64,000 nucleotides of DNA from Salvator merianae. Lineage: Eukaryota; Chordata; Lepidosauria; Squamata; Teiidae. Positions 27,180-38,272 of the stretch are shown piece after piece (position 1 is the stretch's first letter; the number at the start of each line of letters is the position of its first letter). The stretch covers positions 38,924,876 to 38,988,875 of the forward strand of contig QVOM02000073.1 of NCBI GenBank assembly GCA_003586115.2. The letters run 5' to 3'. The notes under the pieces were generated by a model. It ran no database searches. It saw only the letters and a list, made by a program, of their open reading frames with translations, and had not been told where the DNA came from. The translations under genes and the position numbers were made by a program.

Positions 27180-28780
27180 TGATTCTAGGGAATTATAAAT
27201 TAAGAAAAAACAATTTAGATGTTGCTGGGATTGATCACAAAAAAGTGTTTGACTCATTACCACATAACTGGATTTTAAAATGTTTAGAAGTGACAGGAGT
27301 TAGTGATAAAATCAAAATGTTTATTAAGAAAGCAGGGAGCATATGGAAAACTAAGCTGATAGTGAATGGCCAGGTCAACATCCAATGGTGACTTATTCTC
27401 ATCATTGCTATTTATTATTTGTCAGTGATTTTAAGAGGACAGGGCAGGCCAAGGATATCAAGCTTCAAAGGCATTACAAAATGCTAACATCTTCTCTATG
27501 TGAAATATTTGATATTTTGTATGCAAAGTCGGCATCTGAATAGCTGATGAATACAGTCCGAATATGCAGCAATGATATTGCAGCAGAAGTTTGGGTTAGG
27601 CAAATGTGCACCATTGGCCATTAAATGAGGAAGAATGGGACACACTGAAGGAATTAGGCTGCCAAATGGAAAAGATGCAGAAAGCCACATGCCAGAAGTT
27701 ATAAGTCCTTAGGCATCCTCCAAGCAGACAACATTAAGCATGGACAAGTTAAAAGCAGGTTCAGCAAAGAATAGACCCAAAGAGTCCAAAAGATACTAAA
27801 ATCCAGACTGAACGATGACAACACTATCAAAGCCTATAGATGCAGTATAGGAATTATCACCTAGCCCCAAGCAGAGCTAGATGCACTGGAACAGAAGACA
27901 AGGAAATGAACGACCACTTTATGCTCAGTGCTTCAGTACCACCCAACCAAAAACTGATAGCACTAAAATGTGGCAATGGCTTAAAAAAACAGGATGTTGA
28001 AAAAAGAGACAAAATGTCTCATGTTTTCAGCAAAGGAGGAAGTACCTCACACAAATGCAATTAAGACAAAGATTGAAAAATCACACAATGACAGCAAATG
28101 CTGCTTGTTCAAAGAGGCTGAGTGAACACTGAAAAGTCTAATAGGCGGCTTCAAGAATACAGCACAAACTGATTATACAGATAGACACGATAAATGGCAA
28201 TTACGATCCACTGGAATATCAGTAAGAAGTACAATTTACCAGTAAGCAGAAACTTGTGGAACCACAAGGTCGAAAAAGTGATAGAAAGCAAACGGGCCAA
28301 AGCACTGTGAGATTTCTAGCTACAAACACATTAGCATCTTACACATAATACTCTTGATGTAATCATGGTTGAGATAAGCCAAAAAAAAAAAAAAAGGAAA
28401 AAAAAAGAGACAAAAGCCGCCTGAGGACTATTGATGTGCCAGTACTGGACAATAGTAAAGTTGTGGGGAAGAATCACAAGATACAAAGACCAGAAAATTG
28501 AAATCCAGTGTCTATGGGAATGGAAGGCGATGGTTATGCCAATAGTTATTGGTGCTCTAGGGGCAGTTCCAAAAGAACTGGAGTGACACCAAAACAGCTT
28601 TCCATCAATTTCTATCAATTACGCTTTCCATCAGTTACATCAATGACAGAAGACAGCACTCCTGGGAATTGCACCAATACCTCTGATTATCCTAGGTCCT
28701 TGGGAAGAATGCAATTGTCAGAGAATGAGACCAGACATTAATATGTGCAAAAACAATATAACTGTGTGCTTAACAATGAT
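27180..28780 (+). pseudogene. R4/Dong-like LINE relic (reverse transcriptase to C-terminal domain)
   Basis: It starts with AGIDHKKVFDSLPHNWILKC (27215-27280), matching the D-x-x-K-A-x-D-S-x-P-H-x-W-I motif of R4/Dong-type reverse transcriptases. Later broken frames match the downstream region: SMDKLKAGSAKNRPKESKRY-like text near 27740-27800. Near the end KIEIQCLWEWKAMVMPIVIG followed by ALGAVPKEL (28490-28580) and LLGIAP (28650) match the C-terminal endonuclease-like domain. Stops occur throughout. Confidence 0.75.
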
Positions 28781-29296
28781 AAAAGCAATATTAATGGAGA
28801 TTGCTGAGTAAAGCAGATGCTTGAGTGCTTATCAGCAACAGCAACAGCATCTGGAAAAAACTGCATATTGAACATAAATGCTGCCTAGTCACATGTCACA
28901 TCGGCTGTGCCATTAAATATAGTGTCCTATGCACACTGTAAATGATCCATTTTGTTCTGTAATTTATCCCTCATGAATTGTGTTTTGCATTTTTTGTGCT
29001 ACACAGTACAGAATGACAGCAGTCCAATTTTCAGTGTTCCACTCTCTGCAAATCTGATGAATTTCATCCCTATTCTTTTTATGAATATGGATCATTAGAT
29101 GAGATAGACAGATAGTAGGGTGCCTTTTAATTCACACCTAGAAATATGAAATAAACAGCTTTGCTCCAGGGTATAGCACATGATTTGAACACAGAAGATG
29201 TGAGGTGGGACTCCAGAAGATAACCATCTGATATTCTGGAAGTCACTATTGATACTTTAGATAAGCCTATGGGCTTAGTTGTCTAACTCTATATAA

Positions 29297-29423
29297 GGGT
29301 GAGTCAGCACTGACTGGTATATTGGACCAGCAGATGGGGCCTCCCATAGACCGTACCAGTGTGTGGAAAGGAGGAACACTCCAAGCTTGTTGATTCTGTA
29401 TACCAGCCGGTGCGAAATCACCC
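29297..29423. mobile_element. Short MITE with TAA target duplication
   Basis: A 127-bp element bounded by TAA on both sides (29294-29296 and 29424-29426). It begins GGGTGAGTCAGCACTGACTG and ends CCAGCCGGTGCGAAATCACCC, an imperfect inverted repeat of about 24 bp. PIF/Harbinger-type by its duplication and end structure. Confidence 0.75.
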
Positions 29424-29489
29424 TAAATTCAGTTATCTTCTACATTTCTATGTAAAATGACTATGCATGTTAATCTTTAAAGGTACAAA

Positions 29490-29528
29490 CAGCAAGTATA
29501 CCATAGTGGTTAGAGTGCCAGGCCAGAA
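29490..29528 (+). repeat. Head fragment of a tRNA-derived SINE
   Basis: The segment AGTATACCATAGTGGTTAGA GTGCCAGG resembles the A-box head of a second squamate tRNA-SINE type. It is interrupted at about 29529 by unrelated sequence running to about 29670, so only the head is recognised. Confidence 0.4.
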
Positions 29529-29689
29529 CCTTGGAATAGGGATATGCCAAACAGCGAATGCTGGTAGTCTGCTGATGGTACGTACTACGGTCACACAGTG
29601 TGGACAGTGTCTGCGCTGCATGATCAATACCTCCGTAGTACAGGATAATTATCCTGTTCTACAGTGTTAAGTGGGAAAATGACCCAGAT

Positions 29690-29865
29690 TTCAGGCTGCT
29701 GGCATATCTTAGTCAGTATTTTCTACATTGCCGGCAGAATCTTTTCAGGATTCATAGTGCCATCTTTCCCAGCCCTTCTTGGAGATCCTGGGGATTGAAT
29801 ATGTATGATGCCTTCTGTGAGCAAAGCAAATGCTGTACCACTGAGTTCATGTCCTTTCTATGCAC
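29690..29865 (-). repeat. tRNA-derived SINE (CTCAGTGGTA type)
   Basis: On the minus strand it reads GAACTCAGTGGTACAGCATT (A box) and then CAATCCCCAGGATCTCC (degenerate B-box region), followed by a body with CAATGTAGAAAATACTGACT. This matches the common squamate SINE whose body carries a GACAATACTGA-type motif. Distinct from the SINE at 3695. Confidence 0.65.
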
Positions 29866-30149
29866 TACACCCTGTTCAGTATCCTTTACAGTAGGCGGAA
29901 GGAATTAATATTTTGATCACTCTTCGCACAGGTGGCAGTGGAATTACTAAGAGAGACATAAAGAGGCATAAAGCTGACAAAGTAGTTTGCTTTAGATTGC
30001 AGGTGATAAGCCACAAGTTCTAACAGTTGTGAAAAATATTTTTGTAAAGGGGTCAATTTTTTGCCAAAATTTCTGCAGAAATGGACCGGTGAGCAAAAAA
30101 ACCCTTCCAAGAAGGCAATGCACCAGTTATTGTTTGATGCCATCCAGCA

Positions 30150-30255
30150 CCAGAAGCTTGGGCTGTATTGCTAATTTCTTGTGTATTGGTTTTAATTTGT
30201 TGTAACTCCCCCTGAGACCTTGTGGTATAGACGTAAATAAATAATTTTTAAAATT
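30150..30255 (+). repeat. L2-type 3' end
   Basis: TTTTAATTTGTTGTAACTCC then CCCTGAGACCTTGTGGTATA and an AAATAAATAA tail match the 13365-13541 consensus. Confidence 0.6.
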
Positions 30256-30384
30256 CCAATTTTGAGCACTTTGTTCCATCCAAAACAATGTTTTAAGATC
30301 TGGACAAGTGTAGAAATAAGGACTAAGATCCTTGGTATGAAGTGTGATGAAGAGCATGCAAAAAGACACTGATTGGGGAACTTA

Positions 30385-30852
30385 GGGCCTTTCAGCACTT
30401 ACCTGTTGGAGTGCTTCCATTCACTCGCAGGTCAGACCTGTATGTATTGCTGTATCACTGCAGGTGCCCTGGAGTGGGATAATCCTTTCCTGATGTGATC
30501 CAGTTGTGGACTGTTAACAACAGTTGTAGCCTGCCATAAGCATCTGGATCAATCCTGGGGAGATAGATTCAAACCACATCTGGATATGGCATGATAAGCG
30601 GGTGTGGGCTGCATGACTGTGGCTGTGCAGTTATTTGCAGTGTCTGGATCACCATGGCAACACCCGGCCTCTCACCAGATGCTGGTTCAGATGTTGTCTT
30701 GCCTATCTGGACTGCCCATCCACACTGCAAGTGCTCTAGGAATAGGGCTAGTTCAGTGCTTGTAGTGTGAATGGCCGCCATCGCTCTCCAAGCTTACTGG
30801 CCTGCTATGGTATTATTATACCATACCAGGCTGATAAGTGTGAAAAAGGCCC
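30385..30852 (+). mobile_element. MITE, family A, with TTA target duplication
   Basis: A 468-bp element bounded by TTA on both sides (30382-30384 and 30853-30855). The left end is GGGCCTTTCAGCACTTACC and the right end is GATAAGTGTGAAAAAGGCCC. The interior shares the GGATCACCATGGCAACACC block with the other family A copies. This copy is the clearest evidence for 3-bp duplication. Confidence 0.85.
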
Positions 30853-31579
30853 TTAGTCTCAGCAGTGCAAGGATGAGGAAGCAAACTGGTTGAAGAGATA
30901 ATAAATAAAACAAACAAATGTTCCAAAGCAAATGGAGCGAGGAATTTGAGCAAGTAGGAAAAAGTGAATTAAGTTTTAGGAGAGAACAATAGGTGATGGA
31001 ACTGTGGGTGGATTTTTAGCAGCTCTTGTCAACAGAGAAATGTGGATCTAGAGTTGGAGTTTCTTGAAATTATGAAATTAGTCCTGTCTGGGAGATAGAA
31101 AGAGAGAACAAATGGGGCTTCGAGCGTTGCTTTTAAATTGTTTGTTTCAAAGACAAGTCAGATTGCAGTATTTTTAAAATAAAGTCACGTAGGAGGAACA
31201 AAGATTTTGGAGGACAAAGATGATAAATCCTATTTTTCTCATGTTTAACTTTTGACATTGATGAAATTTAAGATGCAGAGGGTTGGGAAAAAAATGCACA
31301 GTGACAATCGGAAAATGAGTTTGAGAATTCTCTATAAATCTGTGGAATTCACTGGACAAATTAAGCTACACAGAAATGTCAAGGTGGAAAATCCAAGAAC
31401 AGAAAGGGAGTCTTGTGGGGATTCTTTGTGGAAAGCTGAGGAGGAAGGGGAGGAAGAGGAGAATAAGTGGGACTGGAGTGGGAAAGGCTGATCTAAGGGG
31501 GAAGTTCATGTGTGCAGTTCTTAGGTTGGGTCCATATATTGATTTTTAGGTGATTTCTGGTTAACTAGGGGCTGGATTA

Positions 31580-31985
31580 GTATGGGCAAATGGTTACGCA
31601 TCACCACTCTGTTGGCCCCAAAGAGTGAGTCAGCATGGGGATGACCGTCCACTGGCACCTTACCTCCATGTCATTTGAAGAGCCAGAACTGCAACACCTA
31701 CTGCTTATGTAGCCTGATTTCCAGGTCTGTTGCCAGTCCCGCATTGGTGAGGCTACCAAGGGAATTCGGTTTCTGCAGGCAGATCCCGACTGCAGGAGTG
31801 ATCTGGCCACTGCACAGGGCTGAAAAGAAGCCTCAGACATTTGCCCAAGGTCTTCTTGCCCCTGTGCTGGTTCAAGCGGCTGATGACCCCATCCAGCCCT
31901 GAAAGACCTCCACACCAGTACCATGAGCACTGAATCCAGTTTTAGAAGAACCAGGAATTTGCCTTCTGAAAACAAGAGTATGAAA
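31580..31985. other. Unassigned GC-richer block with an accidental-looking open frame
   Basis: A minus-strand frame of 144 codons (32035-31601) crosses into the SINE head at 31994, so it cannot be a single native gene. The block itself is not recognised; it is compositionally like a degraded mobile element. Confidence 0.35.
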
Positions 31986-31993
31986 ATCCGTGT

Positions 31994-32270
31994 GGAGGCA
32001 CGGTGGCGCAGAAGGCTAAGGCACTGATCTTTCAATAGGAGGATCGGAGTTCAAGGCCCCTGTCTGTGGTGTAGAGGGGATGAGCGCCCTCTACTGGCCT
32101 CTAGCTCCAGCCAACCTAGCTGTTCGAAAGCAAGTAATTGCAAGTAGATAAATAGGGAGCATCGCATTGTGTGATGCGGAAGATAGATAGATGTAAGCCT
32201 TCGGGCAAAAAATAACCTTGTAAGCCGCTTTGAGTCAGCTTTGGCCAAGAAAAGCAGGGTATAAAAACCA
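31994..32270 (+). repeat. Sauria-type SINE with L2-like 3' tail
   Basis: The head GGAGGCACGGTGGCGCAGAA contains an A-box-like segment and the degenerate B box GGAGTTCAAGG follows at 32046. The middle has CCAACCTAGCTGTTCGAAAG and AAGTAGATAAATAGGGAGCA, the diagnostic core of Sauria SINEs. The 3' part (CTTGTAAGCCGCTTTGAGTC to GGGTATAAAAACCA) looks like the end of an L2-type LINE rather than the usual Bov-B-type tail. The segment GAGCGCCCTCTACTGGCC (32082-32099) is a CTCF-like site on the minus strand. The SINE runs directly into the GTT/CTT tract. Confidence 0.85.
32082..32099 (-). promoter_or_regulatory. SINE-borne CTCF-like motif
   Basis: On the minus strand GGCCAGTAGAGGGCGCTC fits the CTCF consensus at every core position (CCAGTAGAGGGCGCT). 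It is part of the SINE body rather than of flanking DNA, because the aligned position exists in the second SINE at 40639. Confidence 0.55.
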
Positions 32271-32319
<49 letters not shown>

Positions 32320-32398
32320 CTTCTTCTTCTTCTTCTTCTTCTTCTTCTTCTTCTTCTTCTTCTTCTTCTTCTTCTTCTTCTTCTTCTTCTTCTTCTTG
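32271..32398 (+). repeat. Compound microsatellite (GTT)n(CTT)n
   Basis: About 16 uninterrupted GTT units (32271-32319) switch abruptly to about 26 CTT units (32320-32398). It is the expanded 3' tail of the adjacent SINE. Long poly-amino-acid open frames on both strands here are artefacts of the repeat. Confidence 0.97.
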
Positions 32399-32618
32399 GT
32401 TTTGTCTTGTTTTTTCCAACTCAGGGAATGCCCTGGCCATGAGCTTTCCAAGAGTTCATAAGCCTGTTCCAAACCTGGGAGCAATAATTCTTCCTGGCAG
32501 GAACAACATGTTTTATTTATCAGTGTTGCCAATTCCTGGGACTTCTGCAGCAAGCAGGATTTTCTATTATTAATAATCCTGAGAAGCAGTATTTTAAAAT
32601 TTCATGAACTGCACTTTT

Positions 32619-32641
32619 TGTGTGTGTGTGTGTGTGTGTGT
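32619..32641 (+). repeat. (TG)n microsatellite
   Basis: About 11 TG units directly after a poly-T run. Confidence 0.95.
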
Positions 32642-33021
32642 CACCTGACCTGTAATATATTATACACTCCTTGGCGGCAAAATGGGAATTACGTCAGGGC
32701 TGAGTGTTCTTCTTTTAAATGAATAATTTAAGAGCATTCACAATGTCCAGTTCTGTTAAATGTTATCACTTTATTGTTGGAGAAGAAGGAAAAAAATGTT
32801 TAAGTGTGGGAAAAATATGTCAGTATATGATACTGTGTTACCTTAAATAAAGTATCTGGAAATCAATGCTAGCTAAGATGCTAGGGTTTCTTTCCCTTTT
32901 AAACAGAAAATCAAGGTCTTTTTCATAAACCTACCATTCTCCTTATTTCCTTGTAGAGTTCCTGCTTTCATTCACTTGGGTTTCTATTAAAAAACAGAGC
33001 GAAGAAAACAGTTATTTTTTG

Positions 33022-33472
33022 GGGTCTGTTCACACTTTAGTGTCCGGACTGTCACTAGCACAGTGCATCTGCATTTTGCAGAGGCCCTAGCATTCAGAAG
33101 AGTCCACAGATGCTCCTAAATGCTACTACCTATGGACAGTTAAATAGCTGTCCACAGTTGTACTGGAAGCAGCTGCACTGCTCCCTGTCAGCAGTGTTCA
33201 CACCTACTTCTGGGTGCGAACGCTGCAGGCCACAGCACAGAGTGACTGTGGTTATGCAGTCGCTTGCCATATCCCAGGTCACCATGGCAGTGACCGGATG
33301 TTTCTGCAGCCACTGCCATGGTGAGCAGGCTAGAATTCACACTGCAAGTGCTGGAAGCCAGGTTCTGGGCTGTTCCAGCCCTTGTAGTGTGGATGGCTGC
33401 CAAGCCATGGGGGCTGTTCCAGCTTAGAATGGTAGAAGTTACCATTCTAAGCTTGAAAGTGCAAACAGGCCC
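33022..33472 (+). mobile_element. MITE, family A
   Basis: The left end is GGGTCTGTTCACACTTTAG and the right end GCTTGAAAGTGCAAACAGGCCC region closes it as an inverted repeat. The interior contains GTCAGCAGTGTTCACACCTA and GTCACCATGGCAGTGACCGG. No matching 3-bp flank remains. Confidence 0.8.
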
Positions 33473-33479
33473 TCCTTTA

Positions 33480-35935
33480 TTGGCTAGGACTGACACGAGT
33501 TGCAGTCTTTTTTTTCTCTCTTTCTGTTTTTTGATCAGATACAAACCATGTAGTAAAACTGCCCATTTTTGGTCAGGTCACAGCTTGTATAGGTCACATG
33601 ACACATACCTGGATAGATGTGCACCCAGTTTCAGCTTAATGCAAGCAATATCTTGAAAAATGCCTTCTAAATGCTTCCCTTGGAAGGAATGTTTTGAGCA
33701 ATTGAGTTGCAATGGGTCTCCTTCACCATGGACATTGTTAGTCATACTCCTTTCTTTTCAGACAATGAAGCCTGGGAGAAAGAAGCTGAGGGTGGTTTCA
33801 CGGGGCCTTCTTATACTGCTTCTCCTGCAGCCTTTAATGGTGGCAATGGCTGGTGACTGTTGGGAGTGGTGGGACAGAGGACAACAAAGAGCGAAGAAAG
33901 CAGATAGGTAGGGCCAAATGGTAGGTGAAAAACTATAAGGCTGCAATTCAACTCAAAACCGTATGAAAATTGTTCCATTGAATATCATGGGCTACAAACG
34001 TCTTACAGAACTCTGAACGAAAATATACATGAAGGGGAAAGGGAAAGTAGCCTCAAGCTCTGACTTACTGAGTGTGCTGGGACACTGGTTTCTTTGTCCC
34101 TATACACCAACCATCTGGTAAGACTCACAGGTGGTTTGTTCATCTGTAGGTTTCCAAACATTAACAATTACTTTCTTTCCACAAACAGAGATTACTGAAG
34201 GATGCTAAAGAGCTGTCCTGTGTAAAATTAATGTTGGTCCACTTATTATAAAACTGCATTGACTGGTAACTTCCAGAACTTCAAAAAGTCTTTCAACCTA
34301 TGCTGGCAGGCATTATATAACTGAACACATTAGAAATCAGGGATGAGCCTCACACAGATTTCAAATTTGGAACCCCCACCCCTCCTAGCATGCTACATCA
34401 GCACAGGATGAAGCATAAACCAGGCTAGGGCACTCAAAAAGGTGCCCTAGCCCAGTTTTCCAGCAGACCTTGGTGACAGTGTCTACCAGTGCTAGTAATC
34501 TGGCCTGGAACAGTGGGCTGTGTGTGGAAGTCACACAGCCCCCTGTTTTGGTGTGCAGGGGGGCATTGGGAACAGAGAACATTTGTTCCTGGCCTTTGGA
34601 GACTCCAGTGCTGCCTCTGAAGCTGGTAGCCTTGTCCTGCATGAGCAGCAACCCATCCCACCTTGGAATGGGTTGGGTATCCCGAGCCAGGGTGACCCAT
34701 CCAGGCCCAACATACCAATGCAAATTCCAAAAGGATGTCTGAATGATTTGATAGACATCTCTAGTCTCTGCTTAAGTGTCCTATCTACCATCTTTGATAT
34801 GGATGAATGCACCTCAGTCTTGTCCCAGTTATGGTAAAAAAAATGCCCATGTCCCATTGCATTGTATAGCTCACCTTGTATTGTCCCAGTGACACCATCT
34901 ATGAATGGAAGGATGGATGGAATGTGCATAAATCAATATTTTTCTGTGGCTTTCTTGTGCTGGTTTGCTTAAGGCATCATGCAGATATGTCAGTGGTGGT
35001 CCCAGTGGTGGGAGGTGTGTAAATCACACATTGATGCCTCCTAGTCTCTGAAAAACCTGCAACTTCAGTAAGAGAGTTCCACAGCTGCAACATTTCCATT
35101 CAGCATAGTGTAGCTGAAGCTAGCCATTTTGGTCTGATACAGAACTAGGCCATGTGAAAACCATGCGAAAACCCTCAGATTTGTTTATTGTGGCCTGCAC
35201 TTAGGGCGCCTCTGAAGATGCATTTTATGGGATTGGAAATGTTTCCCCACTAGACTGTGGGGTAGGGCTGCCTGAAACCTGCACATATAATATATGGTGT
35301 TGGTACTGTGTGCTAAAACTGTGCACACTATTTTGGGCAGTAGAGAGGAAGCTGATATAAAGTATGACTGGGAGAAAATTCTGTTGAACTTCATGCTTTT
35401 CTCATATCCAAACAACTTTGTAAGCTAAGTTTAAAATATCGGAGTAAGGAATTACAGAAGCTGAAGACATCACTATCTACCACTGACTGACAACCTCCCA
35501 TGGAGCACAGAAGATGACTTTCAGAAGATGGCTTCGTAATGTTTAAAACACGGAGGGCTGCTCAAAATCTAGCAATCATTTCTGTATTATTAGAGTGGAG
35601 AAGAGGAATGAAGCTTTAGAATGAGATTGATGGAAACGTTTCTGGGCCCTGCTGTCATTAACTAGTTGGCGGAGATGCTGGGAGGACCTGAAAATTGGTT
35701 CTGCCAGTGATGGTGTGTAAGGAACTAACTCTATGAGTCTCAAAAGAGACATATGGGAAGACGTGATTGTAAAACTGCTTTTTGAATGTCATATAGCGAT
35801 GGAACATTGAACTGAGATTACAGGGAATTAGGATGCATCAGGTGAGGTGAATATACTGTACCACTAAACCTTTTTGGGAGTTATTGTACATTTATGAATA
35901 TAATTCATAAGCATCTCCAGTTTAGAAACTGTGTG
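33480..35935. other. Intron segment, mostly unassigned
   Basis: The part at 34380-34740 is GC-richer and contains a short inverted pair (CTAGGGCACTC and GGTGCCCTAG), which hints at a further MITE. The open frame at 33660-33911 has a hydrophobic run but no splice or family support. Confidence 0.4.
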
Positions 35936-35938
35936 TTC

Positions 35939-35990
35939 TTCACCATCACCATCACCATCACCATCACCATCACCATCACCATCACCATCA
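35939..35990 (+). repeat. (CACCAT)n hexamer minisatellite
   Basis: Eight perfect CACCAT units abut the 5' edge of an inverted LINE-type tail (TTTATTTGTATATTGCC). The translated frames would be His/His or Thr/Ile repeats, but no gene context supports coding. Confidence 0.95.
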
Positions 35991-36929
35991 TTTTCGTCAG
36001 TTTATTTGTATATTGCCATTCCATTGTATGCTCAAAGCAGTTTACAAGTAATTATTAAACAGAATACGAAAGCAAAATACAATAATTATGACAATATGTA
36101 ATAAAAAGAACAGGCCCAGTCCAAGGCACTTCTTTATGCAGACAGAAGCCAGGAGAGGCTCAGGCAGGGCCAGCAGACAATCCTCCGTTTGGATCTACTG
36201 AGCAGCTCTCAGACCACCAGCGTCCTTGGCCCAGGCAAGAGAAGCCAGGAAGAGGCTCAGGCAGGACCAGCAAATAGCCCTCAGTTGGATCCAGCAATGG
36301 TGTGTTGAAGTGCTGGATTATCATAGCCACGGAATTTGAAATCATGTTAAGCTGCAAGTTCAAAATACTCACCATTGGCAAACCGCTGTTACCATTCTTT
36401 ACGCGCACAAAGGTGAAAATTATCTGCTGAAGTAATCAAATAAAATGGGGGTATTTACATATATTTGTAGTCATATTAGAACTTATTTGGAGAACAAAGT
36501 GGACAGATGGAGCTAACGACTTTACTTTCAAAAGAAGCAGAGACTGTCTTTGATAATAGTCCTTAATTTAGCTTGATGCCTTTTTAGATCTAGGTCAGAC
36601 TAGGTTTATTTTTGTACATGCCTTGTTCATTATACCTGCCCTATGATGCTACAAAGGGAATTTGCAAAGGGTTCTGTAGAGGTTGCACTGTTACATAAAG
36701 TCTAATGTGTATATAGGTCTTCAGAAGCCTTGTGACTATTTTCAGAGCTAGATTCTTTCAAAGTTGCAATTAAAGCAAGAACTCTAATTTCATCTTCCCA
36801 AATTTCTGGTATAATATATTAAACAAGGTCTCATGTGTCTGCTCTATAATATAAGCTTTTTTTAACATTAGGGTGCAGTTGCATGAATTGCAGCTTCAGA
36901 TATTACATTAGAAGAGATAACAACAATAT

Positions 36930-37830
36930 TAATAATAATGCATCATCCTAAATCAACAGTAGAATGAACTACGCTGCTCTGCAACAAAGGAAAAAGGGGT
37001 CTTATAGATATAACCAACACTCATATAACAATAGCGAGACTCAGAAAATACTTTGAGTCCAAACCTCAAAACAGAGCAGTCAAAGCAACAGACGAAAAGA
37101 TTCCATGAAGATTAGGTACTACCATAATAGTCCTGCATATCATGACTGTGGAAGAGAAGATGAAACATCTTTCTGGAAAAGTATTCCATGGAAAATTTGT
37201 GCTTGAACTCAGTAAACCAGAGTTTGACCAGGCTGCATTGCACACATGGCTGAGGCCAATATGCATATGCTTGGAAGCTGAGGGATTTATATTTCCATTC
37301 AAGATCAAATAATGAGTATCTTAAATTATTGGAAGTACATATTAAAAGATGCAACAGTAGTTGATGGCAAATGCAGAAGGTGCTGGAGGCAACAGAAACA
37401 ACTGATCATATTATAGTTGGTTGCCCAACTGGTGAGCACAAACAAAGGAATGACCAGGTAGCAAGTATAATTCACCAAGCCTTAGCCTAAGTTGATAATG
37501 AAGAGTCCACTGTATTGTAAAAATCATTTACATAAATATTTAAGAGTATTGATTTATGAATAACACTGGGATTGCACAGTCTTAACAGATCAAACAGTGT
37601 AGGTGAACAGGCCAGATATAGCATTAATAAATAAAAGAAGCCAATTGGCATTTTTCATTGATATATCAGTACCAAATAATAGCAATCTCTTTAGTATGAC
37701 TGATAAGAAGAAGAAAAAATAAATATGAAGAAATAGCAGAAGAATTAAAAAAGCAGCTGAAACTATGGTTTCCATAGCAGCTTCTGCATCACACACATTG
37801 GCATGGAACACAGAACTTGCTTCCTGGTCT
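36930..37830 (+). pseudogene. Second R4/Dong-like LINE relic, 3' part
   Basis: Broken + frames give HGKFVLELSKPEFDQAALHT and WLRPICICLEAEGFIFPFKI (37190-37310), a zinc-knuckle-like CRRCW region near 37375, and VNRPDIALINKRSQLAFFID followed by ISVPNN (37600-37670). These match the region just downstream of the reverse transcriptase in R4/Dong-type elements. The element is heavily decayed, and its sequence overlaps little with the relic at 27180. Confidence 0.65.
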
Positions 37831-38272
37831 GAATCAAGGTTTTGATTCTCCTGTGCTGTTTAACATCTACACAAAGGTAACAAAGATAGTCATGGTGTTA
37901 TCAGTGAATAACTAATTTATTGTTATATATGGACAAATATTGTCTGTAGAGGAGCAGTTTTGGATGGTGTAGCAGCTGTGATCATTCCTAGGCAAGGGGT
38001 AGCCTGGCCACAGCAACAGAAAGCGGCAGCCAACAAAACAGAGACAACAGAATGATGAGGGAAGGGTAGAAGACTGATTTATGGGACTAGTTTGAAGCCT
38101 GCAAATGCTGGGGCAAAGGAAAACACTTCAAAAACACCATACCAGTTGGGGTGATAGCTTTGCCCACTGCTCTCTCATTTCTGTTTTGCCAGGTGAATTG
38201 GCAAGGTGACCACTGAAATGGACTGTATACGTGTCTACTGTTATGAGAACAACTCTAGACATGTGTCTAGCA

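Noticed and set aside
32051..32553. Minus-strand and plus-strand open frames with long poly-Lys, poly-Asn, poly-Glu, poly-Gln, poly-Leu or poly-Phe runs
   Set aside because: They are translations of the GTT/CTT microsatellite in different frames plus SINE sequence; no gene structure supports them.
33660..33911. 83-codon + frame with a signal-peptide-like segment (GLLILLLLQPLMVAMAG)
   Set aside because: Isolated in the intron, no homologue recognised, no splice support, and hydrophobic runs of this length arise by chance in CT-rich DNA.
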